Below are positions 22,260-36,800 of a DNA stretch of 64,000 nucleotides, one piece after another; position 1 is the first letter of the stretch; every line of letters starts with the position of its first letter. Under the pieces are notes generated by a model. The model worked only from the letters and a program-made list of their open reading frames with translations, was not told the origin of the DNA and made no database searches. Source of the DNA: Lepisosteus oculatus (lineage: Eukaryota > Chordata > Actinopteri > Semionotiformes > Lepisosteidae); the NCBI RefSeq assembly GCF_040954835.1, contig NC_090703.1, forward strand, positions 7,931,001 to 7,995,000, read 5' to 3'. The translations under genes and the position numbers were made by a program.

Positions 22260-22415
22260 AAAGCAAGTTTGCTTGCTGATGCAGCACCCTACTTGAACCT
22301 CTTTCTTAATGAAAGCCTTCATCAACATTGACAAATCATTCAAACAGCAACGACAATAAGATTTCGTAATTCATTGGCTTCTCTTTTCAGCATGGAATAA
22401 ACCTTTGCTTGTTCC
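22260..22415 (+). repeat. Fragments related to the 45.8-kb hairpin repeat
   Basis: Contains gctgatgcagcaccctactt (22276 on) and, about 100 bp later, tcttttcagcatggaataaa followed by ccttt and cttgttcc. Both blocks recur at 45855-45935 in the opposite order and directly joined. This suggests two permuted copies of one element. Confidence 0.5.
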
Positions 22416-25400
22416 ATGAATATACAGATACATACATTAGTTCTTTTCAGTATTTATAGTTCTTTGTAGATGTACTGTGTTTTACATTCCTGTTTACTAC
22501 AGGTTCTGTCTTGTGAGCTGCCTTCAGTAAGGTAGATGCTTCACCTAAAAGCCTGAATTGTTACATACCATTTTATTAATGAAAAGAAAAAAAACTTCTT
22601 AACTTCCCATGGACACAGAATGTTTCATGCAAAGAGACACATTTATTCTGTTATAAATGAACTCTAGCAATGGGACCACGAATTGCCAAGAACTGTGAAA
22701 CAGTTTCATAGATGGAAACTTTGGAGAAAGCAAGGAAGATAGAAGATCGAATTATGCTTTTTAAAATTTTTATTTCACTCCTCAACATTTACCTGTGTGT
22801 GCACATACTGTACATCTAGTTAAACACACATCAGTGCTGGAAAAAAATTAAAAGTCAAAAGTGTAAACAAAACACATCAGAGCCAATAACATTGTCAGGA
22901 TTTGCATAAAGAGTAAGCTGTTTGCTCTTCAAGTACACAAAAATATAGTTGCGGCATTTTTCTTTCAAAAGGTTAACAATTTCAATATGCTCCTTGGAAT
23001 TAGTTTTATTTATTATGTATACATTTCCAATATTCACCTAAGCAATTTTTAAAAGCCTATGGTTTGTTGCTCTGAGGATGACTGTCAGAGCTTTTTACTC
23101 TAGATCATAATCTAATGTCCTTTTTAACTTCCAAATAAAGCAAAGGTAAAAATAGTGTTTCAAAGGTAAAACCTGTCCACTTAGTAAGACTTAGGGAGTT
23201 ATGACTATCAGGTAATGGCATAGTATAGCCTCAACCAGGCAACATAGACTGTAGACTGCAACCAATTATGAAATTGAGAGCTTTTTAATTACTGGGTACA
23301 GAACAATTAACTGAGATGATTCCCTCTTCCTTATATTCTAGGAAATAATTGCTGTTGACAAGTATAAATGCATGTTTTAAACACCAATATACAGATTTTT
23401 AGTTGAAGAGTGGAATCTCTCAACTTCATTACCAAGCTGTTTCATTCCAGTCCCTGCTTTTCACAACCCCCTGGTCAAGGGATTGTAAAATGCACATGAG
23501 ACAGAACTCACAGCATACCTGAAACAATTGAAATGGTTTCAGCATTTTTACTCTGTAATGCACTTGAGCCTATTAATTCCAAGAGGCACACTGAAAATGC
23601 AAATTATGCTTTTTCATTTTGTGGTCAGTTAAAATACATTTACATTGCATTTCAAAATAAAATCTTTGATTGTGCATTTATATCTCCACAATATATCTGT
23701 AAAAATTTCTGGCAAATTTATAAAGTTCAAAATGAACAAATGTAATCACCCTGCGCCATGCAGCAAGATTAACACATTCAATCTATCAAACACAGGAAAT
23801 AGCTAATTTTTGGTTTTGACTGTTTAAAATACACTTTTTTTGCTTTGAAAGAGCAGCAATTGGCATAAGAACATCTAAACATTTACAAAGTAATTGAAAG
23901 TAAGTAGACGGTATAATCGTTCAATCCTTTGGCATGCTTTAAATAAGTCACTTTTCATTTTCACTGTTGAGTGGGATAATTGCAACAGAGCAGCTGAAAA
24001 CATTTGAGATACATTTTATACACCTTTTTGACAGCAGACCATAATTTACACTTCATCAAGGACATGGCTCGCCGTGCACAGAGCCTACAGATGTCGTTAC
24101 AGCCAATTATCACAGGGATGAGGCACGACACAACAACAATTTAGAACTCATAACATTTTTGCTTTTAAAAAGGAAAAGAAAGCTGTGTCCTTCTGTAAAG
24201 CATGCTGTATAAAGGACTATGCACCTGTTTTAGGAATGTTCTGATATTAATGGAATCCATCCATAAAAAAGTTGTACAAATGTTTTTTTTTTGTATTTTA
24301 ATCCATGCTAATTTCATTTTGAAAACATTAAAGGTCTTTTCTGATAAGATTGTGGATTACTTTACTCCAGGATAAAACAACCACAATTGTGTGTTTCCTT
24401 TCCCTCCTCCAACATAATAAAATAAACTTTGATGTTTTAACCTTGAGGTTCAATGCTATATAGTACATTAACTTTGTGAAGAAAATAATTGTGTTTTTCC
24501 AGCCTAGCAGTCTATAAGCAATTAAGCACACCAATGTAGAAGCCTCTGTGTCCTACTGGACAAACAAGTCAGCCACTAGAAGTTTTTCACTCATCTGTCA
24601 AAACTTTTGACATGACAAGCATTTTAGGATAAATGAGTCATTTACTGGAAATAAACTAACCGCACAACTATGGCCCACAGATCTCTTATCTACAGATGGG
24701 GACGGGTAGGGAGGACTGCTGGCTTGGACATCTTTTTAAAAGCACATGCATGCCAATTATGAAATAAAGAGCTGTCTGACATCAGGATATTTCTCTTTCT
24801 CTACAAAACCATTTATTTCATCCCCTCTGGCTTCAGAGTGGTTTTAAAAATGATTGAACATCAAATGCCATCTGTGACATTAGGAGTGTACATTACTCCA
24901 ACTACACAAGAAGCACAAACAATCCTCATTACCAATCTGTCTTTGTTTTTGTTTGTTGTTAACTTGCAAAGATAAATACGTTATACTAAACACTGTTAAA
25001 GCTATGCATACCCTTTGCATACCTTTGCATTCAAATTTCCCTTTTATATACAGTATGTAGCTAAATAGTACTGTTTCTTTGTAAACAACTGTATAATGCA
25101 AAATAATGTACATAATTATTTTCCGTAACAACTTGCGGTTTTTCAAAGGCTGTCCAAACTATATCTTTCTAACAGTCCAAAACTTCAACAAACAGAATAT
25201 TGAGAGGCACTGGGTGGAGTTCTGCTGTGCCTCGGAATGACATAGGAAAAGAGCTCACTGGGGGAAGCAAAGAGGTTCTTTAACTATAGGGACAGAGGTC
25301 TGTGCTGTGACACCAGTTAGAGCCATAAAGCTTAAGAAGCTGAGCAAGGTGTTTGGCCAGAGACCTCGATGTCTTCTGGGAATCAAATAATCGTCTACAT

Positions 25401-27644
25401 CGTTCAGAAAGGAGAAAGTGAAGAGCAAGTTAGTGCGTAGGTGTGTTATTTCCTCTTTCGTGGACTGAGTGAATCTACAGTAAGTTCCTAGGGGGGATAT
25501 TTGCCATTTTCAGAAGGCCGTGCAGCTGTCTCTGAGAGAAAAGCTCTTACACTCCGTCGTGAAATATTCACAGGTTCCACAGACCAAAACTGCCTGCAGT
25601 CCTGAACTTGTCCACCTGACATAGCATTTGGTTTCTGATTGCCAGTTGTGTCTTTTTTTCGGCTGACAACAAAGAAGCAAGAATGAGGAAGTGCATAAAG
25701 GCTCCCCTGAAAGCCGCTCAGCTGTGAAACACTGAAAACCTTCCTGATTCTTAATATGACCAATAGGGAGAGTGGATGCACCCTGGTGTTGTGCATTGGA
25801 GCAAGGTACAGTAGCAATATCTCATATACAACAGAGTTAATAGGGAAATTGACAGGAAGTACTGTGAAATGTTGGAAACTGAAGTCCCAAATGCTATTTT
25901 AAAAAAGGGGCTCCAGCCTAATGTGAGGGGGCATTAGGAAAGGAGTATGGTAACAAAGATCTCACCGCTCAAAAAACAAGCAAATATTTCTTAGGGAGTC
26001 AGCTGATGGGTGGGTAGCCAATCAGAGATCAACCTTTCCATAAAATTGATGTAATTTGCACTACAGTTCCAAAGAAACAGAGAGATAGGACAAGACGTGC
26101 AACTGGGTGGTAGGAGATCAGCGATGGCACTTGCAGCGTGCTGAAACTCGACTGAGTAAACAGAGCCGGAATGATTTTGTCACACGAGTGCCTCTCACAG
26201 AGGTTCACTTTGGTACTGCTGCTTCTGCTTCCTGAACTCCAGCTGCGATACCCCAGCGTGATCCAACCTCTACACCACACCAGTACATGAGAAGCACTCA
26301 GCACCACACTTCCAGCTTCCCTGTTTATGTCTTCTGCTGTCTGAATGGGAAAAACATCTGTAATGACCTTCTAGGCTGGCATCAAATTACTAAGCAGTGC
26401 AGATGGGACCAGTAATCACCAGGGATCAGACACATTCATAAATACATTTTAAATGCACAAGTATCAGAAAGCACCTCATTTTCCAAGTTTCAGCTTAAAG
26501 AAACAGATTACTCATTCTGTTCTGAAACAGTACCATTGATACTTTGTATGTGCATTTAACTCATCCTTTACAGAATCCATGGATTTACTGATGCACAGTA
26601 GAATCATTTCAAAGAGGAGAGAGAGATAGGATTACTCTGAAAGTGCAGAACCTATCGTAAAATCCATCAAACCTATGTTTAAAGGTGTGGAAAAAATGAA
26701 GCCCTGTATAATTTTACTGACATACAGTATTTCTGCCCTAGACACCAATGTTCTCCTGTCCTATTTACGGTTAATAACAGGGATGAAGGAGGATTAAGGC
26801 ATTCAAAAATAAGTCTGAATTTCTCTTCTTGAATAATTTGAACAGGTACAAAAAGATTCCGGCACTATTTAATATGCTGGAGGGCACAATATTCTCTAAA
26901 TTCTTTGTACTAAAATCCCCCTGCAGACGACAAAATGTGTCACATATTTTCTACGTAACTCAAAGTAAACTCTTTATCTTAAATCAACCTTTTCCCTGGG
27001 TTATTATGAGAGCTTCGCTGTTATGAAATAACAGTCTGGATTATAAGTAAAAGGCTGCGTTTTACCTCAGAAACCTGCAGCTTTGTTCTGCATTTAGTCT
27101 TTTTTGAACACAACTGTCATGTTAGCAGTGTCCTGTTTCACAGTTGTACCTTAAGTGCGATCAGTCTGTTTTTGATACAGGCTGCTCTCAAGGTCCATTC
27201 TCAAGGATTAATCTGATTTACCTGGAGAGAGGAGGAGAATCACCAGCATTATTTCTCTTTCTCATTTTTTTCAGTTTTATCAGAGCCGAGACCAACACTC
27301 ATATGGACAATACTCAGACCTACCGTATTTTATCCAATAACATCTGATAAAACTAGTTAAAACTATATTTTGATAATCTAGTCATATTATAATAACTAGT
27401 GCCTGAAGGACATTTTTTTAGCATTTTGCAGAGGCGGCTTTTTTTTAGGCAACTTGAAACCCACCATCAGTCTTGAAACTGGGAACTTGCCCCTGTTAAG
27501 TCAAACGCTTGATAAAATGCATTCAAAAATAATTTGAAAAAAATGACGTTTTAATTGTCTAGGATAAAGGCTGGGCATTGATTCTGATGCACAGAAACTA
27601 ACAGGCGAACCCATGAGGAAGACTGCCGGACAGGTCAGCCACAC

Positions 27645-27876
27645 TCACAGCACGGGTGTATCCTTGGACCCATCCGCAGACTGGGAGAGGGGCTGTGCAC
27701 AGGGGTTGCTGGCCACGGGAGGGCAGATGCTTTCCGAGGGGCTGTGGTGCATGGTGGCGGGCATGGGCACATGGGAGCTGCGCACGATATGGGCATCCAG
27801 CATCTCCAGGAGAAGATCGTAGAGGGGCACGACGTTCTTCCGTTTCATGCTGTACAGGTGCTCCATACCTTTGTTA
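27645..27876 (-). CDS. ESR2: ESR2 exon 8 (residues 495-571): helices 11-12, F domain, stop
   Basis: Acceptor tgcatcctcag; reads [20 protein letters not shown] then [10 protein letters not shown] and the variable F domain ending GSKDTPVL and TGA (27645-27647). His501 (estradiol 17-OH contact) and the AF-2 helix-12 core LLLEML are intact. Confidence 0.97.
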
Positions 27877-30800
27877 CTGAGGATGCACAAGAGAAGCACT
27901 TGGGCAATCTTTTCGAGAAGCGTTACAAACAGGAGACAGAGACAAAATGGGATTTTGGGGGATACAGTTGCTCGAATAAGAGGGTGAGCTGCAGGTATAA
28001 TCACAGTCGGGGTGCTTGTCCTGGCCTTGATTCTGTTTGATTTCTGCCTCTTAACAGGGGCTGAGTGACATTGTGGTCAGGTGAGGTCGGAAAGAGGGAT
28101 ATTTGCCAGCAACCAATCCCCACATTACCTATGGGGAATGCTGGGGGTTGCGAGAAACTGAACATAAAAACTAGTCAAAAGAGAGCCGCGTGAATTATAC
28201 TGGAAAACATGGGATGTGATGGATGAGAAGGAGAGGTTTTCCTCTGAACCTCTTGAGGCAAAGGTTTAAGACTTAAGGTTATCTGCCAGTAGAAATTCCA
28301 ATCCAAAACATTACAGGCCCCTAGGAAGAAAGACTGGGGGTGGAAGTGAGCTGGTGTCTCTGCGTTACAGGTCCTTGACTGGCTCTTTCAGCCACAATCA
28401 CATTGGCCACGCTTCTACTTGTTTGGCAAAACACAAAAGGTATTGGGGTTTAAAAAGTAGGCTGATGGAAACCAAATAAGAGCTCTTGCAATAAATAATG
28501 CCGCTTACAGTCAGCTTCACTCCACAGATACAGTGCTTACACAGCTCCTGCGGTGACGTACTCTGAAATTTATTGATTTCCTGTTTTTCCCCAAGTGTAC
28601 AGCCCTAGCACTGCTGTGCCAGCTTGTGCTGTTCCGCCAAGGGATTTAGAAGACCTCCTCAAGGAAAATGGTATGACTACACCAATGGAATTTAGTGGCT
28701 GTTGAACTATAGGCTGATTTCAACTGAGTGGAGGAACAGAGGAACACCCGAAAGGAAGACAGGCCTTTCTGTTATGTTAGAGCCGTGGGGAAGAACTCCA
28801 ATCTGGGAGGGTTGCAGTGTCTATAGGTTTTCAATCCTGATTAATACCAGGTTATTTTTGACCTAATTGAGCCAATCGTTTGCTTTACTGGACCAATTTA
28901 ACTATTTTCAAAGGTCAGTCTTAGATGAAATGAAGAGACAAGAAAAGCTGCTCGATTCTGTCCCTTAAGAATCAGGACTGTGCTGCCTCTTCATGTATGT
29001 TTATAGGAATATAGAAGTATTTAAGACACTAAAAGTTTACAAGTTAATAGTTTTTAACTTAGGCCCCAAAAACTCTAAATTTCTTATTTTTAAAAAACTA
29101 AGGTTGCTGCTGGAAGAGTTGTTAGTGGGGCCAGCAAGGGGCACTCACCCTGCGGTCCATGTGGGTCCTAATGCCCCAGTATTGACGGGGATATTAAACT
29201 GTATGCAGGCGCCGTCCTTCGGATGAGACTTAAAACCGAGGTCCCGACTCTCTGTGGTCATTAAAAATCCCAGGGCGTTTCTCGAAAAGAGTAGGGGCGT
29301 ATCCCCGGCTCCTGGCCAAATTTCCCATTGGCCTTTACCAATCATGGCCTCCTAAAAATCCCCATCTATGAACTGGTTTCATTACTCAGCCCTCCTCCCC
29401 ACTGAGAGCTGGTGTGTGGGGAGCGTTCTGGCGCACTATGGCTGCCGTCGCATCATCCAGGTGGGGCTGCACATTGGCGTTGGTGGAGGGGAGTCCTCAT
29501 TATCTGTAAAGCGCTTTGAGTGGAGTGTCCAGAAAAGCGCTATATAAGTGAAAGCAATTATTATTAACAACACACCGTCTGTAGCTGCATGTATAACATG
29601 GAGGGAGTGGTGAACGTTAACACGTACAATGTGTCCTTTAATGAAGCCATCTGGTCATCACATATCAGTTGAAAGACCAAATGGAACTATTAAAGCACAT
29701 TCTCATTTTTATTATTTGACAAATTTGACTAGTGGGACAATTTGACTTCCTTAGGGGACATTGTAAGGAATGAACTACATTGGCAGGGTGAGCTCATAGC
29801 ACTTATGGTGCAAAAACATGAACTTTCATTAACATCAACTTGCTTTGTGGAATCATTTCACCTCAAGCCACAGCTGAAGCATTCGGTAAATAAGCAACAT
29901 TTCTATGATAGAGAAAGTACATATACCGTAGACTATTTTTAAAGAACATAACTTGTCAGTCGAAGGTGCCATTTTAAGCTGATTTTGTGCAGCACAGGGA
30001 GTGTAAGCTGATGTTATGTTATGAATAACACCTGTGCCTGATGCTGTTTCTCTGGCTCTGGGACATGCTTGCCAGCCGGGGAGACTGTGGTACCTGAAGT
30101 GGCGGATGTGCGACAGCAGCATGAGCAGGTTGGCCAGTCGCGTGGACTGCTGCTGGAAGGACAGGCCCTTCTTGGCGATAACCCAGACCAGAGTGTCTGT
30201 CAGCGAGTCCAGCAGCTGCAGCACCTTGGCCCGGCTCTCCAGCTCCTCAGAGTTCTCCGCAGAGTTCAGGCACATGTCTAAGAGGACAGAGCAGAGACTC
30301 TCTTTACCTATCAAAACAGGAAGTTCATTTATTCACACAGGAAGTACTCACGCACGTGCAAAAGGACTTCCTGAGCCATTCACACACCAGAAAAACTGGA
30401 TGCTCTTTGTCTAACGCCAAGTGAGCTACAGGTAGTTTTACAAAAATCTGCTTTTAAAAAAATCCAATATAGACCACTTTAGCGGCTATTTTCCATCCCT
30501 ACCACAGCTCCATAACTTTCAAAGAACTATAATTACCTACTGGAATTAGGAAGAAAATTTCAATCTTGAGCAAGAACTACCTCAGCAAGACAGTAGATAC
30601 AGTAGGCAGTTGACTCCATTAAGATGTAACATATTGTATACAGTACAAGTAGTGAATTTATACATCACAGCAATGATAGCAACTAAGAGCTTTCTAAGGT
30701 GAAATGTATTTTGATATTAATTCAAGCTTCATTAAAAATCACACCATATCGCCAGATTTTCAGAGCCTGTATTTTCTACTTCTGAAAAAAAACAAAACAT

Positions 30801-33800
30801 TATTATATTTTTAGTGTTGGATAAAAAAAAATCAACATTGTTTTCAGCCTGACTGTCAGATAGTTTTTATGGTTATGTGTTTGTCCGTGTTTCATAGATT
30901 TCATTTGTACTTATATTTGAAATTGAATCTGAGTGCTTGTTATTATGTTGTTATTATTATTCATTTTTTTTAACATTTGTCTTTTTCCATCTGAGTACAG
31001 TATATGCTCTCTGTTTCCAACAGTACAGAACTTCACTGAGGCACAGAAAACTGTCTACATGCAGACAGGTATTTTGACTACAGAGATGGGGAATGACAGA
31101 AGATTCTCTCACAGGTTTATAGCCAGCCATCCCCTTCAGGAAGGGAAAACCGTGAGCAATTCTGAGCAACACTGCTACTGTATATTCTGCTGCATTCAGC
31201 CATTTTGAAATCTTTCAACTGTGAAAAATCCAAAAAAGTAAACTTTGGCTTTGGTAGCGCCCTACTTGTGTAGAATGTTTTAAATAACTGAGATAAAAGC
31301 AAAATAAAAGACAACAGAATGAATAGTTTGCCCTCTGGTAAAATGAGAAGCATGACTGGAGGAGTAGACCGTGTTCCTCATGCTCCAGTGCTCCAGAACC
31401 AATGTGATCTGTATAGAGGAGCGCTAAAGAACACCGTGAACTGGGTGTGACTTACGAAATAGGAAATATGCCTTTCATTTGGACTGTAAACCAAAAAAAA
31501 AGACTATGAGTCTTAGCTAAATTTTAACTAATCAATCCATCTTTTTCAAAGAGACTCCTTTCCACCCTCTTCACTCACCCAAGCATTTTTACCCGCAATG
31601 TTCACATCTTCTGCTCTAAACAGTTTTTGTTATACATCCATAACCACGTGCTCCAAATACCTCAAAAGACCACACAAAATACTACAATCTTAATGACATG
31701 AAACCACCCTAGATAACTCACAATCTCAGACACCTTAGGCACATCCCTCGTGTGCTGTCCTTCAGTTCTAGAGTGAGCTCTGGTACACAGACCACAGCGT
31801 GCAGTGTTACTCTTATGTTTGCTTCTTGCTGTTCACAAAGCAGTACATCTTTCTTATCTGTCAACACATGTCTCAAGGACACTTTATCATGAGGCTGTGC
31901 TTTGCCCATGCTCGAAGAAGTGCTGGCACTGGGGAACACCACACTAAGGAGTCCTGCACGACGCCAAGCGAGACTTACTTGAGTTGAGAAGGATCATGGC
32001 TTTGAGACAGAGATACTCTTCTCTTTGAAGCTTCAGCTCGCGGAATCTGGAGGTGGCCGCCAGGAGCATGTCGAAAATTTCAACAATCCCCTCCACACAG
32101 TTGCCTTCGTCCCTGCGGTGAGCACAATTCACGGTGAGAGATCTGTTTCACAGACACCGGTCCCGCAAGCAGAAAACCCTTCAGACACAGTTCCTGAGTT
32201 TCGTTCATCTCTTCTCTCCCACTTTTCACAGTGCCATCACAAAGACAGTACTTCTTACTCAGTCTACAAGGCTGTGGAAGAATGCTAGTTTGTTGATAAA
32301 GATCGTGAATAGGAGAGTAATTCTTTTTGTGTGTAAAAATAGCTGCACCAGCTTCAGCACTTCATTAGTCATAAAGAAAAGTCTAACTCAGCATTGCTTA
32401 GAATCCAGGTGTCCTGATTGACGTTCATGATGATAGAATCATTCATAATGTGGGAACATAACTTTAGTCGTGCTACTGTGACAAAGGGCTGTAGCAAGTC
32501 TTCATCGCATTACCTCTGTTGAGGTCTCATTATTTACTTTTCATTCTGGAAAACAATTATGGCCTTTGTTTATTTATCTTTGTATGCAAGTATTGCAAAA
32601 GCATACTGTTTTTTTCTCATCTGTGTATTGACTGTTTATATTATACTTGTTATGAATCCACACTGTTCTCCTTATCTGTTTGTCCCATCATATTGTGTAA
32701 ATTTTCAGAGCCCAGTCACCTGGCCATCAGGAGGGGCTGGAGTGGAGTTTAGGGTATTAAACCTGGCCTAAACTTGTCTTAGCCTCCATGTTGTATCCTT
32801 GTCTGTGTTATTGTGCAGTCTGGATGTTTGGAGGCATGATGACTTTAAACAGGTAGTAGGAAATTCTTTGCAGATGCTGCAGTTTATTATTTTCTTGAAA
32901 GTCTTTCTCTTTTGTAAATATTTCTCTTGCACAAGAGCACTTTCAGTAAACTGACACTTTCTGCACTATTTTTGTCTCACCTGTATTTTTATGAGTTTGA
33001 TGTGCCCCTCTGCACTTACTGCCTGGCATATTAGTCACAGATAGACATTTAATGTCATGAAGTGAAAAACATCTTAGTATGTTGTGATGCTCCATAGCCA
33101 GATGGAGTTACTGTTGGATAACATTGTTGCTATTCAACTGCCCTGAAATCCAAGAACAGTAAACCTCTCCAGTGTGCTTCTCTTATTTCTTAACCCACTC
33201 CCCAGCTCCAGGAGAAATGAGAGCCTGGGAGACGATCAAAACCTTTTGCAAAAATTAATTCAATTTCCCTGAAACAAAATATGAACATTTAAAGGTACAA
33301 ATGTAGCAGGAAAAGTCAATGGTGTTACAGACGGAGTTACTGTCTGAGTTATTACTGATTAAAAACAGATTATTTGTTGCAGAGTCTTTTGTATTACTTA
33401 AAGAGCAAACGTTGGTTGGAGCATTCTGATCTTGGAGGAACAAACCAAATTTGGAAATATATGCATCCATTATCTGAAAGCCCCTTTTTACTGGTAAAGG
33501 ACCACATGAAAAACAAAGCCCTTCCTGGCAGTAAAGGAAAGAAGGTTGGATTACGCTCTGGAAGAAAATGCCACTCCATCGGAAAGTGCACACGAAGGGT
33601 AGAAGCACTATAACATAGTCAGCACAGAAGGAGCCCAAGTCCAGAACCAAGCTCAAGACCCTGGAACTGAGAGGTAGCAGGGTTCCTGTTAGTGCCACAC
33701 AAATGTGCTCCCTACATTTGGATTATTATATATAATAGGCCTACAATTTTTAATAAGTGCCTTTCAAAAAACCCAAAGCAGTCTAAAAACAGTAATGGGT

Positions 33801-36800
33801 ACAATACATGCCAAGGTCAGAAAAGCTCACCATAGATAATCACCAGGTCTCTGTGAAGCACCTGAAACAAAATACACACCAACACACAGTCCAGAGCACA
33901 GAGGTCAACAATTGTCAGACTGCTTTCTCAGTTAAAAAGAAGTCACGGGTCACCTGTGTTAAATATTAACATTCACTGATAAAATAAAGACAGAGAAAAA
34001 TCGAATACACACGTTAATAAACACGCTGGGAAGCTCAAAAGGTCTTTTGCCATAGAATTATCGTGAATGATCCTTCGAACATATTGTAAGAGGTAAAATA
34101 TAATCTTGAAAATCTGTGAAAATTACGTTTGCAGTCTTGAGGGAAAATGAATGAATCTCATATATTCTAACATCTTTCAGGTGCTGACTGAAGCTGTCTA
34201 GCCTATGTGACAATTAGGGCTTGAGAAGGCTGAATGATTTCTCTTTCTAACTCTGCAGCAGCATGAGATTGAGGCAGCAGTACATCATTTCGGCACCCAG
34301 AGAAAAGGAACAGCATGTCCATGAAATATCTCGGCTTCAAAACTAGTTCTCCATTTACAGAGTTGTTTGTTCAGCTGAAGCACAATGGAGCGCATCTTCT
34401 TGTGAGCCAGAGAGAGTGAGAGGGCACTCCCACAGGAATGTGATTAGCAGGGGGTATGAGGAGCAGGTTTGTTAAACAGTCAGCAGTATATCAAGATGGC
34501 TAAAAATAAAAGCAGACCAGAACTAAAAATTTGTTTTCCATTAAACCACATTATTCATAGCCCTTAAAATCTTGCAGACAAGCCAAAACAGGACAAAATG
34601 CATAATTTCTCTTACCTCTTCTACAGAACCATTATAAAGCTCTCTACTCTCTACTCTTGAAAAAAACAAACACAAAACGATGTTTGAGAATATATGCATC
34701 TCGTCTTCTGTTTTCAAGCATCACTATTTTTATTTTTGAAAAACCAACTACATACTGTATATATATACCGCCTACAATACATACCATTACGGCAAGACGT
34801 ATACTTAACTCTTCTTTACACAGAGGTTTGGATGTATTTGCCCGTTTAATGAATTATGAAACATATCAGGCCCGAAACGCTCAAACCCTTTTCAGTATTG
34901 CTCTTTGAGTTTCCCAGTAGTTATTGATTTGAAATTGCTTTACTGCTTTTTATATTACATTTAGTACAATATTGACACAAGGACGTATAAGACAAAGACA
35001 TTTTACAGACTGATAAAGTATGAGACACAGGGAGATGGTCTGAGGCTCTGAGATGGTGGCACAATGGAAACGTGGGTCTCATTATCAGGTCTACAGCTTC
35101 TTATTTCACCTCTGGTTTAAATGGTCTCAAACTGGAACAGAACTCAAACTGAGAGGCTACATGTTTTCCATCTATCATCACGGGGATCCCAAACAGAACT
35201 AAGGGTTCGATCCAAATAGCACTAAGTTTTAAAAATTAATTTGACATTACGGGTGGTACAGTGGTTAACTTTGCTGCCTTGCAGCATTCATGCCCTGGGT
35301 TTAATTTCTGGGGTGCAATCTGTGCGGAGATTGTTGTGTTCCCCCTTGTTTGCATGGGTTTCCCCTGGGTGCTCCAGTTTCCTACCACAGTCCAGAGACA
35401 TGCTGGTGGGTTAACTGGATTCTGGGAAAATTGTCCCTGGTGTGAAAGTGTTTGTTTGCGTCTGTGTGTGCTCTGCAATGGACTGGAGTCCCATACAGGA
35501 GGCACCCTGCCTTCTGCCCATTGCATGCTGGATAGGCCCTGACTCCCCTGTAACGCTGTATTGGGTAAAGCAGCTAAAAATGTATGGATTTTACATTATA
35601 TAGACAATTACTTTCAGTATAAAATGGGCATACAGTACAAGAGTGTTTTTAAATGAAAAGCAGAACAGTGCACATTGTAACATTAGAAGAAAAAGCACTA
35701 TCTGGGAAATGTATAAAGATTGAAATACTCCATCAGTCCACAAGAGTAGGGTCTCCACAGCATAATGAAGGTTGTTGACCTGGTAACTTTACTGTACCAT
35801 TAAGACTAACGAACAAATAAGTGCAGAGTTTTCATTCTGTTAGCATAGTGGGCAAATACAGACATGAGATAGCAGAGAAGGAGGCATAGTACCTGTTCAA
35901 GATGAGGTCACGAGAGAAAATGAGCTTCCCAGGGTGATCCACTGATCTCCACATCAGCCCTATCATCAGGACTTCCAGCCAGCAGCACTCCAGGAGGCGC
36001 ACCTGGTCATACAGACTGAATTCCATAAACCCTGTGGCAGAGACACACACAGCCCCATCAGAGACCGAGCGCACCCCCAAGACACAGCCCCGTCAGAGAC
36101 CGAGTGCACCCCAACACACAGCCCAGTCACAAACTGAGCACACCCCCAAGACACAGCCCAGTCACAAACTGAGCGCACCCCCAAGACACAGCCCAGTCAC
36201 AAACTGAGCGCACCCCCAACACACAGCCCAGTCACAAACTGAGCACACCCCCAACACACAGCCCAGTCACAAACTGAGCGCACCCCCAACACACAGCCCA
36301 GTCACAAACTGAGCGCACCCCCAACACACAGCCCAGTCACAAACTGAGCGCACCCCCAACACACAGCCCAGTCACAAACTGAGCGCACCCCAACACACAG
36401 CCCAGTCACAAACTGAGCGCACCCCCAACACACAGCCCAGTCACAAACTGAGCGCACCCCCAAGACACAGCCCAGTCACAAACTGAGTGCACCCCAACAC
36501 ACAGCCCAGTCACACTGGATAACATGATAAGTATTCAGAACAACACTGGGGGAGACCCAACACATCCCTGTCACATGCACACAGACACTCATCACTGTTT
36601 TTTTATAAAAGCTATCCTATCTTAATTCTGGTTAATGTGGTGTACCACCTCTAAACTTTTGTTTTGTTCAGAGAAAACTTCAGTACAATGTTTGTATTAG
36701 CCTGAATTTTTATATAACCTTAAGGAAAGGGAAAGACAATTACATAGCACCTGTAACATCTGAGTGGTAATAATTTTGGCTTTTGTTTTGCCCCTTTTGT

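Larger units (their letters stand above)
19051..27644. other. SYNE2-ESR2 tail-to-tail interval
   Basis: AT-rich, no gene recognised. It holds a split LINE/SINE-type repeat (19951-20100 and 20650-20762) with a hAT-end fragment at 20108, and Penelope-like motif pieces at 22260-22410. The part nearest 27.6 kb must contain the ESR2 3'UTR. Candidate minus-strand poly(A) signals are ATTAAA at 27550-27555 (90 nt after the stop) and AATAAA at 24812-24817; I cannot choose between them. All open frames here are short and lack coding bias. Confidence 0.6.

Noticed and set aside
25488..25817. 109-codon minus-strand ORF in the SYNE2-ESR2 interval
   Set aside because: No homology recognised and no splice or poly(A) context; length is within chance expectation for this window.
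28815..28980. Possible further hAT MITE (tcaatcctgatta ... aatcaggactgtgc)
   Set aside because: Terminal similarity is short and the CAGTGGTTC end is missing; not supportable as an element.
35832..36184. ORFs reading MGVRSV...WAVSWGC repeats on the minus strand
   Set aside because: Translation of the 35-bp minisatellite running into the true ESR2 exon 5; not a protein.
36045..36515. Possible CRISPR-like direct repeat array
   Set aside because: Head-to-tail units without unique spacers in a vertebrate intron; an ordinary minisatellite.
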